Shown here: positions 34,652-43,324 of the stretch, one piece after another | Layout of the letters: every line of letters begins with the position of its first letter | How positions within the stretch are numbered: position 1 is the stretch's first letter | Assembly (NCBI GenBank): GCA_016784545.1 | Contig: JADHUM010000021.1 | Span: 1 to 54,502 of the forward strand | DNA: 54,502 nucleotides | Direction of reading: 5' to 3' | DNA from: Candidatus Neomarinimicrobiota bacterium | GTDB taxonomy: Bacteria > Fidelibacterota > UBA8477 > JABMPR01 | The notes under the pieces: generated by a model | Seen by the model: only the letters and a program-made list of their open reading frames with translations | What the model was told of the DNA's origin: nothing | The model's database searches: none | Program-made: the position numbers and the translations under genes

Positions 34652-36838
34652 CTATCGAAGAAGGGTGACCTTATATACGTTTGATACATATGTATCCTGA
34701 TGGACAAGAAAATAGACCCCGCTTGGTAGATCAGTCGAGGCATTTGATTTCCCATCCCATTGCAGACTCAATAGCCCACTTTCATCGGCCACGCCTGAAA
34801 TTTCACGGACTACACGCCCTCGAATATCCAATATCTCCATCCTTGTGAAACCAGATTGAGAAATATGCATTTGAATGGTTTGTTTGGGATTAAAGGGATT
34901 GGGATAGGCAGAGAGCACTCTGTGATTATCCGGCGCTTCTATCCCCAATTCCTGGGTTTGAGAATCCATCCATATCAATCGGCTCATGATCCAGTCTCGG
35001 AGATAATTCAACTCATGAGCATAGCTTTCCCCAATGTAATCATTTGGCCAGACCCATTCGCCGATCACCGGCCAAAGGTCAAAATTTCTATCTATTGCTG
35101 GACCAAGATGACCTACCAGAGAATCCACCGTATCCATCACATGGTCATTGGATAAAACATCACCCCTTAACTCCTGCCATCTTGCATTAAAAGCGAACCT
35201 GAAGGTGTCATCATCCCAGATGAGGTACCACCAGAAGGGAATTCTCCAGGGGTCATCTCCAAAATTGGTCTCCATATACCAGCCCACCGTATTGGATCCA
35301 TCGTAATAGTTGGCATTTCCGAAGGCCAGGTTGAAATCCCAAACAGGACCAGTATGGAATCTTGGATCATTGCTGTCTTTGTCTTTGTAAATAAATGAGC
35401 TCAGTCGATAGCCATCGACATTTTTAGCAAACTCCTGCATAATGGCGTAATCAATAAACTGCTCCCAGTCAATTTTATTATAGTAACCATCCTGGGGATC
35501 CAGATAAGTGCCATCCTCAAACATCTGCTCAAATTCATCAATATAATTCTGGATGTAGCTCTCTTGCTCTGGAGCAATATCATCAGCTGCTGGATAATGA
35601 TATTGATAGTAGACTCCCCCATATTCAGGCAATGAAGGTTCAGAGAACCATCTATCAGTATTTTCTCCTGCCCATTTATCAACTTTAATGATGTAGCCTC
35701 CCGTCAGATCATCACCTTCAATCTCATCTGGGTTGAGCTTGGCAATGTCTATACGGTTATTGTCCCTTTTAATTTTCTCCATCAGGATATAGACGCCCTG
35801 ATATTCATCATTGATGAAGAGTTCAAAAGCCTTGGTTCGACTGGCATAATTTCCAGTTTGTCGTGCCAGCGTATACACGAGGTCATTGCGAATAAGGGTT
35901 TTGTCAGAGTAAGGTGCATGAAGAATCCAGTCATTCTCCGAGGGGAAACCCATTAGTTCCACATTCAGGTTTTCGCCTGCTTCATCCCTGGTTTCTACGG
36001 CATATTGCTTTTTGGGGTACATTTGTGATGAGGCACCGCGAATTTCAATACCAATATGACCATTGTACCCTGTCGAGGGATCGGTGATGTTATTTTCCAT
36101 TCCAGGTCCATTGTCAATGACGCGCATCATGGAATGAATTTTAGGTTCGTCGGGAATTGTCTGCCCCTCCGTATCTATAAGCACAAGTGGAAGTAATGAT
36201 GTGAAAGGCTGGGGTGAGAAAAACCATTCTGGGACCTCGCCAAACATGGTAGATGCATCCATAATGTTAAATGATAACCAGAATCGCCCAGTTAGATCTG
36301 AGGAGCTTGCCGAAATATTCTGGACCTGAACGGCAAGGACATTCTCACCAGCATGAATTAATGTGGGAAGTAAATCACCACCGATTTGCTTCATGCCAGG
36401 CAGTTGATCACGATACATATTAGCCTCATGGCCCAAATTCATACCCTCATCAAAGGCGACAAATGATCCTGGGGTTCCCATATTCGGGCTTCGGAAAAGC
36501 TCCTGCCCATTCAAATAGGCAATAAAACCGTCATCATAATCATAGTGAAGCAATCCTGCTGTGATCTGGTCCAGGGAAGGGATGCTAAAGGTTGTGCGGA
36601 TATAGACAGCTGATACTCCAGAGATGATGGTTCCATCATCATTATCGCCAAAGCCAATTCCTCCTGTACCCTGTAACCAGGCAGTATCATCAAAATCGGG
36701 GTTCATCCAGTCCGCAGGCGGTTCAGCTACTGCAGGATAATAGCTCCATATATCATTGTCATAGACTGCAGTTTCCCAATGTTCCTGCGACCATCCAAGT
36801 GTCAGTAGCGTGAGCAAGAGTGTTATTAATTTATTCAC
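34652..36838 (-). CDS. Secreted CotH-domain protein with jelly-roll module and T9SS tail
   Basis: An exported protein of 728 residues that begins at a GTG codon (36838-36836) preceded by AGGAAA. After the signal peptide (about 1-17) comes a jelly-roll module (about 20-200, 'HYDYDDGFIAYLNGQELF') closely matching the one inserted in the CotH protein at 26365-29919. The CotH domain (about 205-625) has 'IEIRGASSQMYPKKQYAVET', 'NVDGYRLSSFIYKDKD' and 'GPVWDFNLAFGN'; the Asp residues of the last two are the expected catalytic and metal-binding positions. A T9SS tail ('AYPNPFNPKQTIQM') ends the protein. CotH kinases phosphorylate secreted or coat proteins in Bacillus; here the target is unknown. It is divergent from the MATE gene. 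Confidence 0.86.
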   Translation of the reverse strand: MNKLITLLLTLLTLGWSQEHWETAVYDNDIWSYYPAVAEPPADWMNPDFDDTAWLQGTGGIGFGDNDDGTIISGVSAVYIRTTFSIPSLDQITAGLLHYDYDDGFIAYLNGQELFRSPNMGTPGSFVAFDEGMNLGHEANMYRDQLPGMKQIGGDLLPTLIHAGENVLAVQVQNISASSSDLTGRFWLSFNIMDASTMFGEVPEWFFSPQPFTSLLPLVLIDTEGQTIPDEPKIHSMMRVIDNGPGMENNITDPSTGYNGHIGIEIRGASSQMYPKKQYAVETRDEAGENLNVELMGFPSENDWILHAPYSDKTLIRNDLVYTLARQTGNYASRTKAFELFINDEYQGVYILMEKIKRDNNRIDIAKLNPDEIEGDDLTGGYIIKVDKWAGENTDRWFSEPSLPEYGGVYYQYHYPAADDIAPEQESYIQNYIDEFEQMFEDGTYLDPQDGYYNKIDWEQFIDYAIMQEFAKNVDGYRLSSFIYKDKDSNDPRFHTGPVWDFNLAFGNANYYDGSNTVGWYMETNFGDDPWRIPFWWYLIWDDDTFRFAFNARWQELRGDVLSNDHVMDTVDSLVGHLGPAIDRNFDLWPVIGEWVWPNDYIGESYAHELNYLRDWIMSRLIWMDSQTQELGIEAPDNHRVLSAYPNPFNPKQTIQMHISQSGFTRMEILDIRGRVVREISGVADESGLLSLQWDGKSNASTDLPSGVYFLVHQDTYVSNVYKVTLLR

Positions 36839-37039
36839 TAGTTTTCCTGATATTCATATTCATCATCTGCGCCAAGATAACATTCCATCAAGCTTTTTGT
36901 ATCTAAGAAATGGAAACGAATTACTAACCATTTTCATGCAACATAAAGTCAAATGTTTATTAGTATGCGGTGAATCAGATATTGGTTTCAGAGTGAAAGG
37001 TATGTGTGCTCCCAGGGGTGGTAAAGGAAGTTTAGTTAA

Positions 37040-38455
37040 ATGCTTAGTAACATAAAGACCAGGTGGAGTTCAGAGTTTGGCTATCGCCATATCCTGGTAG
37101 TAGCCTTCCCGCTCATATTGAGCACTGGATCCTGGTCCATACAACAATTTGTTGATCGCATGTTTCTCAGCTGGCACTCTGAGGAAGCCCTGGCTGCAGC
37201 CATGCCGGCAGGGATCCTCAACTTTACCTTTATCTGCCTTTTTATCGGTACGGTGAGCTATGCAGGAACTTTTGTATCTCAATATGTGGGTGCCAAGGAG
37301 GATCATAAGGTTGGCATCGTCCTGTGGCATAGTTTCTATCTTTCTCTTTTTGGAGCAATTATTCTGCTCCTCATATCACCTTTTTCAGACTCATTGTTCA
37401 GGCTGGTGGGGCATAGTGAGAAATTGCAGCTCATGGAGAGTACTTATTTCCGGATTCTCTGTTTTGGGGGTTTGGGTCCGATCTTATCCTCGGCATTTGC
37501 AGGGTTTTTTACTGGTCAGGGTCGCAACTGGCCCGTCATGTGGGTCAACGTATTGACAACCGCAATCAATTTGGTTTTAGACTACCTGTTAATTTTCGGT
37601 GTTGGGATTTTTCCTGAAATGGGGATAGCCGGGGCTGCCATCGCCACCATTATTGCCGGTTTTTGCTCAATAGCAATGTACCTCGTGTTAATTTTCAGAC
37701 CTCAAAACCAGCTCAGATTCAAGGTCTGGGAATCGCGGTCATGGGATGTTTCATTTGTGAAGCGCTTTCTCAAGTACGGTTTACCCAGTGGAGGTCATTT
37801 CTTTCTGGAAATCATGGGTTTTACCGCCTTCATCCTCATTCTGGGACGCATAGGTCAGATGGAGCTGGCTGCCACAAATATTGCCATCAATATTAATAGT
37901 CTGGCCTTTATGCCAATGTTTGGACTGGGAATCGCTGTATCAATGATGGTTGGTCAGAATATTGGAGCCGGTAATCCAGAGACAGCCAAATATGCAGCGA
38001 ACTCAGCTGTTCAACTGGGTATGGTATATATGCTTGTATGCACCTTCTTTTACGTCGTCATTCCACAGGTCTTTATTGCTCCCTTTGCCGCCTCTCTGGA
38101 GACTTTCAATGTTGCCATCATCTTGCTGCGCTTTGTAGCGGTTTATGCAGTATTTGATACCTTGAGCATATTGTACTCATCAGCTATTAAAGGCGCCGGT
38201 GATACCCACTTTGTCATGCGAGTGACCACTGTTCTTTCCATCTTCGTGCTTATTATCCCCACCTTTATCGCTGTAGAGTATTTTGACTCTGACCTCTATC
38301 TGCCCTGGACCTTCTGTGCCCTTTTCATCGTGGCCATGGGACTTACATTTCTTGGTAGATTCTATGGTGGAAAATGGAAAAATATGAGTGTCATTGAGAC
38401 ATCAAGTTTTCTGCCTTCCCAACATCCTGCAACCCCCATCGCCCCAGAAATGTGA
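37040..38455 (+). CDS. MATE-family efflux transporter
   Basis: A 471-residue inner-membrane protein with about 12 transmembrane helices and MATE motifs in both halves: 'SIQQFVDRMFLSWHSEEAL' near the start, 'AGFFTGQGRNWPVMWVN' and 'NLVLDYLLIFGVGIFPEMGI' in the middle, and 'GNPETAKYAANSAVQLG' in the second half. MATE carriers exchange sodium or protons for organic cations and other small molecules. It is divergent from the CotH gene and 149 bp ahead of the hydrolase-ROK operon. The ribosome site (AAAGGA) is about 11 nt from the ATG. Its link to glucan metabolism is unclear and it may be an unrelated neighbour. Confidence 0.9.
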   Translation: MLSNIKTRWSSEFGYRHILVVAFPLILSTGSWSIQQFVDRMFLSWHSEEALAAAMPAGILNFTFICLFIGTVSYAGTFVSQYVGAKEDHKVGIVLWHSFYLSLFGAIILLLISPFSDSLFRLVGHSEKLQLMESTYFRILCFGGLGPILSSAFAGFFTGQGRNWPVMWVNVLTTAINLVLDYLLIFGVGIFPEMGIAGAAIATIIAGFCSIAMYLVLIFRPQNQLRFKVWESRSWDVSFVKRFLKYGLPSGGHFFLEIMGFTAFILILGRIGQMELAATNIAININSLAFMPMFGLGIAVSMMVGQNIGAGNPETAKYAANSAVQLGMVYMLVCTFFYVVIPQVFIAPFAASLETFNVAIILLRFVAVYAVFDTLSILYSSAIKGAGDTHFVMRVTTVLSIFVLIIPTFIAVEYFDSDLYLPWTFCALFIVAMGLTFLGRFYGGKWKNMSVIETSSFLPSQHPATPIAPEM

Positions 38456-38513
38456 TTTCCGGAACCACTAGATCGTAACATTAAAGATTTATAGGTAACA
38501 TTTACCTTTTCTC

Positions 38514-38568
38514 TTGACTTACCTCCCTTACGACAAATACTTTGTACGGTAATCGAACAAAGTATATT
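38514..38568 (+). promoter_or_regulatory. Promoter of the hydrolase-ROK operon with overlapping operator
   Basis: A perfect inverted repeat, ATACTTTGT (38537-38545) and ACAAAGTAT (38557-38565) around 11 bp, overlaps the promoter. Two promoter readings are possible: TTGACT at 38514-38519 with TACTTT at 38538-38543 (18-bp spacer), or a -10 TATATT at 38563-38568. Either way, a protein bound to the dyad would block RNA polymerase. The second gene of the operon encodes a ROK repressor, so autoregulation is likely. Confidence 0.6.
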
Positions 38569-38604
38569 TTGCATTGAATGATTTGTTGATATAAGGAGTT
38601 TTCC

Positions 38605-39951
38605 ATGCATTCAGAGAATAACAAACTGATTCGTCCCTTAGCCAGGGGACTTGCCATCAGTCTCATTGTTATGATTGCATTCTCCGTCTCCGATTGTACA
38701 AGCGGTCATGTCGCTTCTGTCAAAGTCATTTCAGATAGCACGGGTCATAAGCTAACTGTAGATGGCACTGATTATTTCATCAACGGGATGAACTGGGACT
38801 ATTACCCCATTGGAACCAATTACAGCTATATCCTGTGGGACCAACCCGAGGAATTTATTCTCAAAGTCCTTGACGATGAGATGTCCGCCATGAAAGCCAT
38901 GGGTGTTAACACTATTCGCCAATATGTAGGCGTTCCACCTCGCTGGGTCAAGTATATCTACGAGACCTACGATATTTTCACCATCTTGAATCATCCTTTT
39001 GCGCGCTATGGAATGGAGATCGATGGTAAATGGATTGCCAATGTGAATTATGGCGATCCAGCAACACGAGATCAAGTTCTGGCAGATGTCATATCAATGA
39101 TAGAACAATTTCGCTATGTGCCCGGTGTACTCATGTGGCTATTGGGCAATGAGAATAACTATGGTTTAATCTGGGAATCTTCTGAAACACAGGATATGCC
39201 TGAAGCCCAGGCTAATCACCTGCAGCAGGCTCGCGACCTGTATTCACTTTTTAATGAAGCCATCAGAATTATTCATATACGCGACAATCGCCGACCGGTA
39301 GCCATAGCCAATGGAGATGATCAATTTATAGATCTTATCGCCCAGGAAATTAAAAATTTAGACATTTTTGGAACAAACAGTTATCGAGGCGCTTCATTTG
39401 GTGACCTCTTCCAGGTCGTAAATGATAAACTAGGCGTACCTCTGTTGTTTACTGAATTTGGTGCTGACGCTTATCATGCCACGGAAATGCGTGAGGACCA
39501 GACCTCACAAGCCAGGTATCTTCTGGAAAATTGGGGTGAGATTTATAGTAACTCCAGAGGTCACGGTACCATTGGAAATGCCATTGGCGGATGCACATTC
39601 CAATTCAGTGATGGATGGTGGAAGTCAGGACCTGATGATAATCTGGACATTCATGATATCCATGCCTCGTGGGCCAATGGTGGTTACTTCGAAGATTTTG
39701 TTCATGGTAATAATAACATGAACGAAGAATGGTTTGGCGTCTGCGGCAAAGAAGCCGCTGAAACTGAGGGCATGTACAAGCTTTTGCCTCGTAAAGCTTA
39801 TTATGTTCTGCAACAAGTGCATCAGCTGAATCCCCTCTCCCCTGAATTAAGTCTGGAAGATATTCAATCGCATTTCGCAAGCATTACCAGCAGCCTGATG
39901 GACACGTTGTCATCAGAAAGCGAAAAAGCCGATGAAATGATTACGCCATGA
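38605..39951 (+). CDS. Clan GH-A (GH2 TIM-barrel-like) glycoside hydrolase, exported
   Basis: A 448-residue protein with a hydrophobic N-terminal leader ending 'AFSVSDC'. Asp before the Cys is a poor lipobox, so lipidation is doubtful. The body is one (beta/alpha)8 barrel: 'FINGMNWDYYPIGTNYSYIL' (about 58-77), 'MKAMGVNTIRQYVGVP', the acid/base Glu183 in 'LLGNENNYGL' and the nucleophile Glu284 in 'LFTEFGADAY'. This resembles the TIM barrel of GH2 without its beta-sandwich domains; I cannot assign a firm CAZy family. AGGAG lies six bases before the ATG. The stop overlaps the ROK start by 4 bp (ATGA), so it belongs to the beta-glucan operon and probably acts on gluco-oligosaccharides in the periplasm (inference). 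Confidence 0.78.
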   Translation: MHSENNKLIRPLARGLAISLIVMIAFSVSDCTSGHVASVKVISDSTGHKLTVDGTDYFINGMNWDYYPIGTNYSYILWDQPEEFILKVLDDEMSAMKAMGVNTIRQYVGVPPRWVKYIYETYDIFTILNHPFARYGMEIDGKWIANVNYGDPATRDQVLADVISMIEQFRYVPGVLMWLLGNENNYGLIWESSETQDMPEAQANHLQQARDLYSLFNEAIRIIHIRDNRRPVAIANGDDQFIDLIAQEIKNLDIFGTNSYRGASFGDLFQVVNDKLGVPLLFTEFGADAYHATEMREDQTSQARYLLENWGEIYSNSRGHGTIGNAIGGCTFQFSDGWWKSGPDDNLDIHDIHASWANGGYFEDFVHGNNNMNEEWFGVCGKEAAETEGMYKLLPRKAYYVLQQVHQLNPLSPELSLEDIQSHFASITSSLMDTLSSESEKADEMITP

Positions 39952-41246
39952 CGACAGGGGTAAAAAATCAAGATCCTACATCTGGTGTAGGATATATACA
40001 GCCTGACTTCTTTGGCTACCGCAAGGTCGACCGTTGGGAAGCCAGACCTCTGGCAGATTCAGTGCTCCATTTGATTCGGCACGAACACCAAATCTCCCGG
40101 GCAGAGATTGCCAGACAAATTGGCCTTTCAAGATCTACAGTCACTGAAGTAATCAGAGACCTCCTTCTCACAGGCTATGTCAAAGAGGTTGGCTCCGGTG
40201 TCTCCAGCGGTGGTCGAAAACCCATCGTACTTGAATTTCAAAATGACCATAAGGTGATCCTGGGGATTGACATCGGAGCTACTCATGTATCCGCTGCGCT
40301 GATGAACCTGGGTGGTCAAGTTCTGGCATTCGAAAAACGCAGCTATTCTGTGCGGTCTGACCCTGAGGGTACCCGTAGTCTGGTCTTCCAGCTTTGTGAT
40401 ACCTGTCTCAATCAAGTTGTGGATGGGAACAAGCGTCTCCTGAGCATTGGTATCGCACTCCCCAGTCCTGTGGATCCAGATCACCCCGAATGGATTTCTG
40501 AAGTCGTGATACCTGCCTGGCGCGGGAAAAATGAGTTGGATATCCTTCACAGTCATTATGGTGTCCCAGTCTATGTAGACAATGATGCCAACCTTGGTGC
40601 CCTTGCAGAATATCGCTGGGGTGCCGGTCGTGGATTTGAAGACCTGACCTATGTCAAGATAGGTTATGGAATAGGTGCTGGATTCGTGCTCAATGGAGAA
40701 ATCTACCGAGGTTCTACTGGAATCGCAGGAGAAATGGGACACATGCCAATTGGAGCAAGCGATGTGGTGTGTGAGTGTGGTCTTAAGGGTTGTCTCACAA
40801 CCCACGTGGGTGGAAAAGCCATGTTTGCCCGTGTCGCTGAACTCGCGGACAAATATCCTGAAAGCCCCTTGGCAAAAGGGACATTAAATCTTGAGGAAAT
40901 TGAACTGGCTGCCCATAATAAGGATGAGTTAGCCCTTCAACTTTATCAGGAAACTTCTGAATACTTGAGTACTGCTATCACGGGCTGGATCAATATGATG
41001 AATCCAGGACGTGTTATTCTCGGTGGAGCAATGAAGGAACTGCAAAGCCGTTTATTGGATCCCGTTCAGGAAAAAATTAAGGCGTGTTCAATTGTAGGAT
41101 CTGTTCCTATTACGGACATTCGAACCAGCGAACTTGGACATAAAGCAGAAAGTATTGGAGCAGCGACATTGGCTCTGGAAGGTGTATTTGCGGAACCAGG
41201 TTTTTATAGAAATGATCTTGAGCCCATACCAGAATCGAACCTTTAG
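39948..41246 (+). CDS. ROK-family transcriptional repressor (NagC/XylR type)
   Basis: A 432-residue regulator. A winged helix-turn-helix lies at about 49-82 ('SRAEIARQIGLSRSTVTEVI'). The ROK sugar-binding/kinase-like fold follows, with 'ILGIDIGATHVSAALMNLGG' and 'YVDNDANLGALAEYRWGAG'. The zinc site is His265 with Cys275, Cys277 and Cys282 ('VCECGLKGCL'). ROK repressors leave DNA when a sugar binds the second domain. The start codon overlaps the preceding stop. A perfect dyad over the operon promoter at 38537-38565 is the obvious candidate operator. The inducer is probably glucose or a beta-gluco-oligosaccharide, by context only. Confidence 0.93.
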   Translation: MTTGVKNQDPTSGVGYIQPDFFGYRKVDRWEARPLADSVLHLIRHEHQISRAEIARQIGLSRSTVTEVIRDLLLTGYVKEVGSGVSSGGRKPIVLEFQNDHKVILGIDIGATHVSAALMNLGGQVLAFEKRSYSVRSDPEGTRSLVFQLCDTCLNQVVDGNKRLLSIGIALPSPVDPDHPEWISEVVIPAWRGKNELDILHSHYGVPVYVDNDANLGALAEYRWGAGRGFEDLTYVKIGYGIGAGFVLNGEIYRGSTGIAGEMGHMPIGASDVVCECGLKGCLTTHVGGKAMFARVAELADKYPESPLAKGTLNLEEIELAAHNKDELALQLYQETSEYLSTAITGWINMMNPGRVILGGAMKELQSRLLDPVQEKIKACSIVGSVPITDIRTSELGHKAESIGAATLALEGVFAEPGFYRNDLEPIPESNL

Positions 41247-41269
41247 TTTGTTGAAAATTATTAGGGATG

Positions 41270-41298
41270 TTGAAATGATCCTTTCAGATATATCAAAT
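41270..41298 (+). promoter_or_regulatory. Possible internal promoter before the GPH symporter
   Basis: TTGAAA (41270-41275) and TCAAAT (41293-41298) are separated by 17 bp in the 92-bp gap between the ROK and symporter genes. The match is moderate and AT-richness makes chance likely. It would allow the catabolic genes to be expressed apart from the repressor. Confidence 0.25.
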
Positions 41299-41338
41299 AT
41301 ATTCTCTTTAAGAAATGAGCAATGAAGGAGTCTCGCAC

Positions 41339-43303
41339 ATGAGTGCAAAAACACACTACAAAACTGCACCAGAAGATCGAATTTCGTTAAAACAGAAATC
41401 GGCATATGCAGTGGGTATGCTGGTAAACAATCTCCAGGCTGCTGCACTGCCTGCCATGGTAGTTATCCTCAACCTGGGTCTCGGTATGGATGTCTTGTGG
41501 GTAGGTCTCATTGGTGCCATTCCTCGCATTTTTGACGCGGTCTCTGATCCCTTGCTGGGTTACATCTCAGACAATACTCGAACTCGTTGGGGCAGACGTC
41601 GTCCCTTCATCTTCGCCGGTGCCATTTTAGCCGGAATCATTTTTGCCCTCATGTGGCAGTTACCCTCTGGCTACATCGACATTCTTGACAAGACTCCCAT
41701 CAAACAACACCAAACCATTGCTCATAGCGAATCAGATGCCGTCTTTAATGATGCCGGTGGTGTGATCCTCGATTACTCAGATGAAACCATGGCCCAGGCC
41801 AACTTTGCTTTTTACGGACCAAAGTCACTTGCTGCTGAAGCCGGTTCAAGTCTGGCCACAAATCTTGACGGTTTCCCTCAGGTTGAAATCAATGTTGATA
41901 TCCCTGAGTTCGAGTCATTTCAGGTCGTCTTCAATGAAGCCGCTTCTGCAAATGGTATGGCAGGCGAGTCCTACTTTATTGAGCTTACCGGGGAGATGTC
42001 TGAAGGCAAAAAGGGTAATCTCTACAAGTTCAAATTAGCTGATCTAGTCAGGAGTACCTCCATGGGAGATCAGGCTGGTAATGAAACCCTTGATATCCAA
42101 GCTCTGGATAATATTTCTATTCATCTCGCTGGATTGGTTGGGACTGGAACTGCCACCGTTCATTCACTCAAGTTGAGAAAGAGCGAAAAATTCTTTGTCA
42201 CCTACTTCTGGTACTTCATGGCCATGTCCATTCTCTTCTTCCTGGCCTATACGGTTTTCGCCACACCTTTTGTGGCTTTCGGTTATGAAATGACACCTGA
42301 TTATCATGAACGGACACGTCTCCATGCCTTTGCCAACACAGTGGGTCAGCTGGCCTGGCTGGGTGTCCCCTGGTTCTACGCCATCATGTCCAGCACACTC
42401 TTCAGAGACACCGTACATGGTGCCCGTACGCTGGCGATCGCTGTTGGTATCATCGTCGCAGTCTTTGGAATAATTCCCGCCATCTTCTTAAAAGAGAGGC
42501 AAACTCTGGAACCTGTAAAAAATGCAAGCAAGAGCATCGCTGAAAACATGAGCGAATTCTTCAAGGGAATTGTGACCACTTTCAAGTGCAAGCCCTTTGT
42601 GAAATTGTGCGGCGCAACTTTTCTGGTTTTCAATGGTTTTCAACTCGGTATGTCTTTCTCCATATATGTCATGATCTACTATCTCTTCGGTGGAAATGAT
42701 GGGGATGCTGGAAAACTCATGGGGTGGTTTGGGATGCTTACCTCCATTGCTACCCTGGGTGTCATTCCATTGACCGGGTGGATCGCAACCAAGATTGGGA
42801 AGCGTAAAACCTTTCTCATTACGATCTCACTATCCATCCTGGGCTATGCCATCAAATGGGTGGGATACAATCCTGACTATCCATACTGGCTCCTTTACGC
42901 AGCACCTTTCGTGGCCTTTGGTACAGGTTCATTATTCACATTAATGGGATCAATGATTTCTGATGTGTGTGACTATGACGAGCTCGAGACCCATCAACGT
43001 CGGGAAGGCGTTTTTGGAGCCATTTACTGGTGGATGGTCAAAGTGGGTATGGCTCTGGCAGGGCTGATGACAGGAATTTTACTTAAAGTCTCCGGTTTTG
43101 ATGTGGCTCTGGGAGCAGCTCAGGGAGAAAACACGCTCTTCCTGATCCGAGTATTCGATGTGGGTATTCCTCTGGTCACCTCGTTGATTGCATTGTGGAT
43201 TATTTCTACTTACGGGCTCACAGAAGTAAAAGCATACGATATCCGAACCCAACTCGAAGCCAGACGCGGTAAAGTTGCTGCGGCAGATTCTACAGAAAAT
43301 TAA
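41339..43303 (+). CDS. GPH-family sugar:cation symporter with inserted extracytoplasmic domain
   Basis: A 654-residue inner-membrane carrier of the glycoside-pentoside-hexuronide family. The start at 41339 follows GGAG with good spacing. Family hallmarks are 'IPRIFDAVSDPLLGYISDNT' with the cytoplasmic 'RTRWGRRRPF' after helix 2, and 'AYTVFATPFVAFGYEMTPDYHERTRL' after helix 4. Unusually, about 170 residues (about 110-282) sit in the periplasmic loop between helices 3 and 4. They are soluble and beta-rich ('FPQVEINVDIPEFESFQVVF', 'NISIHLAGLVGTGTATVHSL'), like a carbohydrate-binding beta-sandwich. GPH carriers are normally about 450-500 residues, so the insert accounts for the excess length. It likely imports beta-gluco-oligosaccharides for the downstream phosphorylase and GH3; that is inference. 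Confidence 0.9.
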   Translation: MSAKTHYKTAPEDRISLKQKSAYAVGMLVNNLQAAALPAMVVILNLGLGMDVLWVGLIGAIPRIFDAVSDPLLGYISDNTRTRWGRRRPFIFAGAILAGIIFALMWQLPSGYIDILDKTPIKQHQTIAHSESDAVFNDAGGVILDYSDETMAQANFAFYGPKSLAAEAGSSLATNLDGFPQVEINVDIPEFESFQVVFNEAASANGMAGESYFIELTGEMSEGKKGNLYKFKLADLVRSTSMGDQAGNETLDIQALDNISIHLAGLVGTGTATVHSLKLRKSEKFFVTYFWYFMAMSILFFLAYTVFATPFVAFGYEMTPDYHERTRLHAFANTVGQLAWLGVPWFYAIMSSTLFRDTVHGARTLAIAVGIIVAVFGIIPAIFLKERQTLEPVKNASKSIAENMSEFFKGIVTTFKCKPFVKLCGATFLVFNGFQLGMSFSIYVMIYYLFGGNDGDAGKLMGWFGMLTSIATLGVIPLTGWIATKIGKRKTFLITISLSILGYAIKWVGYNPDYPYWLLYAAPFVAFGTGSLFTLMGSMISDVCDYDELETHQRREGVFGAIYWWMVKVGMALAGLMTGILLKVSGFDVALGAAQGENTLFLIRVFDVGIPLVTSLIALWIISTYGLTEVKAYDIRTQLEARRGKVAAADSTEN

Positions 43304-43324
43304 TAGAGGGGTGATTTAATTATT

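Noticed and set aside
40128-40805. A 225-residue open frame on the minus strand inside the ROK gene
   Set aside because: It lies wholly antisense to a clear ROK coding sequence and shows no domain, leader or ribosome site.
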